The position numbers were made by a program, and so were the translations under genes. A stretch of 64,000 nt of DNA. Source: Acanthaster planci (Eukaryota > Echinodermata > Asteroidea > Valvatida > Acanthasteridae). Location of the stretch: positions 1,204,434-1,268,433 of the forward strand of contig NW_019091367.1 of NCBI RefSeq assembly GCF_001949145.1, read 5' to 3'. Each line of letters begins with the position of its first letter. The first letter of the stretch is position 1. Under the pieces are notes generated by a model. It ran no database searches, was not told the origin of the DNA, and saw only the letters and a program-made list of their open reading frames with translations. Shown in pieces: positions 61,136-64,000 of the stretch.

Positions 61136-62844
61136 ACCATTTTTGCTTATACAACCTAAACAGCAACGCAATCCACGAGGCCCATCATGTGCACTCTCAA
61201 TAAATGGGCCACGTCTAATAAATAAATACATGGGGAACGGTGATAAACCGTGAAGTCGGGTACGGCAGCGGCACGAGGGGAGAAGGTACCGGTACACGTA
61301 CCGGCACACCTGGATGCCTCTTTTAAAGTGCAGTGCCATCCAAGGGGATGTACTGCGTTTGGGCGTGCACCGCTGAGTGGAGTGCTTAAAAGATAAATGA
61401 AGCGTCCTTTGTCATTGACGTCTTAGTGGTGATCATGGAGAGGATCATCAAGCGCAGGTGGAGGGGATGGAGTTGACAGTGGACTTGAATGGGGTCATCG
61501 ACGGGGCAGGCACTTTAAACAGACATCGGTACATGTACTTGTACATGTAAGTGAAGGTGGATGGGGCTGCACTACAGTGTACAAATGTAAATACATGTAC
61601 ATATATGTCAATATTTGAGGTTTGCTGTAGTGAGATTGGTTTACTGTCTTAGGAGCTGCTTATGGAGACCGATGAAGTAGGGGTACCGGTCACTTAGGGA
61701 TGCCATGGATGAGCTTAGAGAGTACAGTGTAGCAAAAATAAGAGCGAGTTGGCAACCTCTTTCCCCTCTTTCCAGGATGCAAAAAACCTTGTAGTCACTT
61801 TTTAGGCTCTTTGCTCGTGTACATGTATATTGCCCAAACAGATTCCATGATGATGCTCATGTACATAAGTAAATCTTGACCAAAGGGGTCAACAATCACG
61901 TACTGTGACAATTCTCCAAGAGGTTCCAGAGTTGGGCAACAAATATCTTCATTACCATGTACATTGTACAAGTGATATCAACACCACTCGCTTGCTCGGC
62001 GATTCCCATACAGTGAGATCAGGCTTCAGGGAGGGGCAGTGCTTTTCGTACTTTGTGGTGAACTGCCATTTCTCATGTTCGGCTGCCTGGAGAAATTAAA
62101 CGCGAGAATGACCTCAAGGTGATCACATTACAGACCTGAATCTGCCTGGAGGAGTCTGTAATGGACACTCCATCCGGCTTTTAGTATTAAGGATCTCATG
62201 CGCGCCGAGAGTTCTAAGTGAGTCACTTGAAAGTTGATCCCACAGTACATGTACTTGTCTCAACATTCCGTGGTTGCGCATGTACACAAGTCTGCATATA
62301 CATGTATGTATGTTGTACCGAAGCATGTAAACGAACATGCTCTCAGAGGCTTAAGGGCATTTGGAAATTACATGTAAAAGACATGTATACGTGTACACGT
62401 TTATTATGCACTACATACGTGTGCTTTTCTAGAAGCTGAACATAGCGTTCATGTGTGTAAAGTCAGAACACAGACAGACCCACAGGGCTTTTTTGGGGGA
62501 AATTACATGTAAGCCAAACTATGACTTACATGTACATATACATGTAATTGCCGCGCATCGAGCCCTATTAGAAAGGATGGATGTACATGTACATACATGT
62601 GCATGCACTATAACGAACATACATATATGGAATGTCAACAGCAGATCCATTGACACCAGCACAATACATGCAGCTGCTGACCTCTTTGTAGAGTTTGAGA
62701 ATGAAACGTTCAAAGCTCCATGTAGAGTCAATGGCAACAGAAATTATGTACATATACATGTACACATGAGCAGTTCTGACCATGGCAGGAAAAAAGCTTG
62801 AATGCAAGAAATCAAAGGCATTTTAGTAAAAAAAACACTGGATG

Positions 62845-63106
62845 TATGGGTCATTCTATAAATTTCGGGTCCAAAGTGTGACTTTTTCTGTCCCTGTTAC
62901 CTCCGACATGTATGCCATCTGACAAGTTTGACAAGGGATATATTACTGAAATTGATTTCAAACTATTGTTATTTGTTTGGCAGGTAATTTCCAGTACTTA
63001 TTCAGTCTTGGAAATTAAACAATGAGTTCTAAACATTAAAACTCAAATGCCAGACGTAACAGGGACAGGAAAAGAATTGGACCCCAAATTTATCGAATCA
63101 CCCATA
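62845..63106. mobile_element. MITE with about 58-bp TIRs at a TA site
   Basis: The left end TATGGGTCATTCTATAAATT and the inverted right end TATGGGTGATTCGATAAATT continue in parallel through GGGTCCAA and CTGTCCCTGTTAC, giving inverted repeats of about 58 bases in a 262-base unit. Both ends abut TA (62845-62846 and 63105-63106), consistent with a Tc1/mariner-type target. The internal DNA is non-coding and AT-rich. Confidence 0.78.
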
Positions 63107-63439
63107 TATGAATTTTGTCATGGTGAAGAAACTATTTGTTTCTTTTTTTTTTCCCTTCAATGGTCCTTTTAACCTGATGTGTCCGTAACATGCATGTACA
63201 GTCTCAGAATTACCGGTACTAAGATGTGTTGATCCGTAACCTAAGAAACGCAATGACTGGAGTCCACACACGAGGCAAAGTTTGTTTCTGACTTTATGCC
63301 GTACGAGTATACCCATCGTGGTTTTCTTCAGCAACTTACAAATAGATCATAATTGTATTACCAACCCTTCTTCATATGCCGTCTTATCGATCCCTGTCTC
63401 ACAGCATGACATGCCCTGTGGGGAGAGACCTACTTGGAC

Positions 63440-63665
63440 GTGACCGGCAAAATGGGTTTGTCAGAGTGTCAAACGGGTGGCGCTAATTAGACAAGAACCC
63501 TCCCAACAGCGTGATTTCTCCCCCCGGTCCTCAATTTCCCCCTGTCCGCTGCTAGAATTCGATCCCCACCATTATGGATTAACTCCCCGAGGCTGAAAGT
63601 CCCGGCACATTAATCGATGGCACGCCAGCATCAAGATCCTACATGAAATCCCCCTGTGAGGTCCT
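63440..63665. other. Unusual unique block with homeodomain-type motifs
   Basis: This stretch lacks the ACATGTAC motifs that saturate its surroundings. It contains TGTCA, GCTAATTAGAC, ACATTAATCGATGG and CAGCGTGATT, motifs of homeodomain, TALE and related factors, in C-rich DNA with no open frame. It could be a conserved enhancer; this is inference only. Confidence 0.25.
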
Positions 63666-63799
63666 CCCCTCTCTCCCACTACTGAGTGTTCTCTGTACAT
63701 GCTGAACGGTCAACGGTTCTAGGAACCCAAGTTTGCCTTGTACTGCATCCTACTCAAAGAGAAGCAAAGATGAGGTTTTGTTTCAAGTTAAAACGTGTA

Positions 63800-63895
63800 G
63801 TACGTACATGTACATGTACCATACATACATGTACACTAGTACATGTACATGTATACCAGTACATGTACTGTACATGTATGTATGCACATGTACTT
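63800..63895. repeat. Dense ACATGTAC palindrome cluster
   Basis: About 95 bases consist almost only of TACATGTAC, ACATACATGTAC and ACTAGTACATGT units. The stretch is strongly self-complementary and not a fixed-period tandem repeat. Confidence 0.75.
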
Positions 63896-64000
63896 TACAT
63901 CACCCACATTCCTTTACAGTGCACATGAACATTCCAAACTACAACTTCATGATTTGAATAAGATAGAAACATTCTGCTATCAACCATCAGTAATATCCAT

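Noticed and set aside
63800-63895. A CRISPR-like or tandem array from the ACATGTAC repeats
   Set aside because: No fixed repeat and spacer lengths; it is eukaryotic, irregular self-complementary simple sequence.
37377-64000. Many 60-110 codon Tyr/Met/His/Cys-rich frames in the right half
   Set aside because: Their composition (YMYM, HVHV, CTCT) is the translation of ACATGTAC-type palindromes in the various frames, with no domains or splice support.

Overview
This is eukaryotic, animal-type DNA rather than prokaryotic. Open frames are short and interrupted, exon-like frames are bounded by GT/AG splice signals, TATA boxes and AATAAA signals occur, and there are many non-autonomous transposons, a tRNA-derived SINE, a decayed non-LTR retrotransposon and two runs of N (3832-4476 and 16693-16746). 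The density of palindromic ACATGTAC and ACCGGT motifs, GC-rich exons in AT-richer introns, and the transposon mix suggest an invertebrate deuterostome. Amphioxus (Branchiostoma) is my first guess, with hemichordate or echinoderm as alternatives; this is impression, not proof.

Layout. 1-9 kb holds isolated weak exon candidates (1356-1461, 3198-3303, 7302-7446, 7801-7950, then AATAAA at 8383). 9-14.6 kb is mostly intergenic, with a TATA promoter candidate near 9020 and a hAT-type element at 11410-11683. 14.6-21.8 kb carries the best-resolved gene: a + strand, multi-exon gene for a type I membrane protein of about 700 residues. It has a TATA promoter, an upstream ORF, a signal peptide, a Cys-containing N-glycosylatable ectodomain, one membrane helix, and a disordered basic tail with CDK-type SP sites, SILK-type PP1 docking motifs and a C-terminal PDZ ligand. 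I do not recognise the family. 22.1-26.9 kb holds a second + strand gene model (small secreted or membrane protein, phase-compatible exons). 27.2-28 kb is a dead non-LTR retrotransposon 3' end. At 31693 there is a clean signal-peptide exon.

33.6-37.4 kb contains terminal exons on the minus strand. One is clearly the last exon of a NEDD8-specific protease (SENP8/NEDP1/DEN1 family, with the catalytic Cys). A second (33617-33694) is the last exon of an unidentified gene. From about 37 kb to the end the sequence changes character: it is crowded with ACATGTAC and ACCGGT palindromes, has almost no convincing exons, and is probably intron or intergenic DNA upstream of the protease exon. It contains a SINE, hAT, PIF/Harbinger and TA-flanked MITEs, an RFX X-box and one plausible promoter (three CCAAT boxes, a TATA-like box and an initiator near 58.8-59.0 kb).

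All exon models here are read by eye from splice signals and reading-frame phase. None has transcript support, and only the protease exon rests on recognisable homology.
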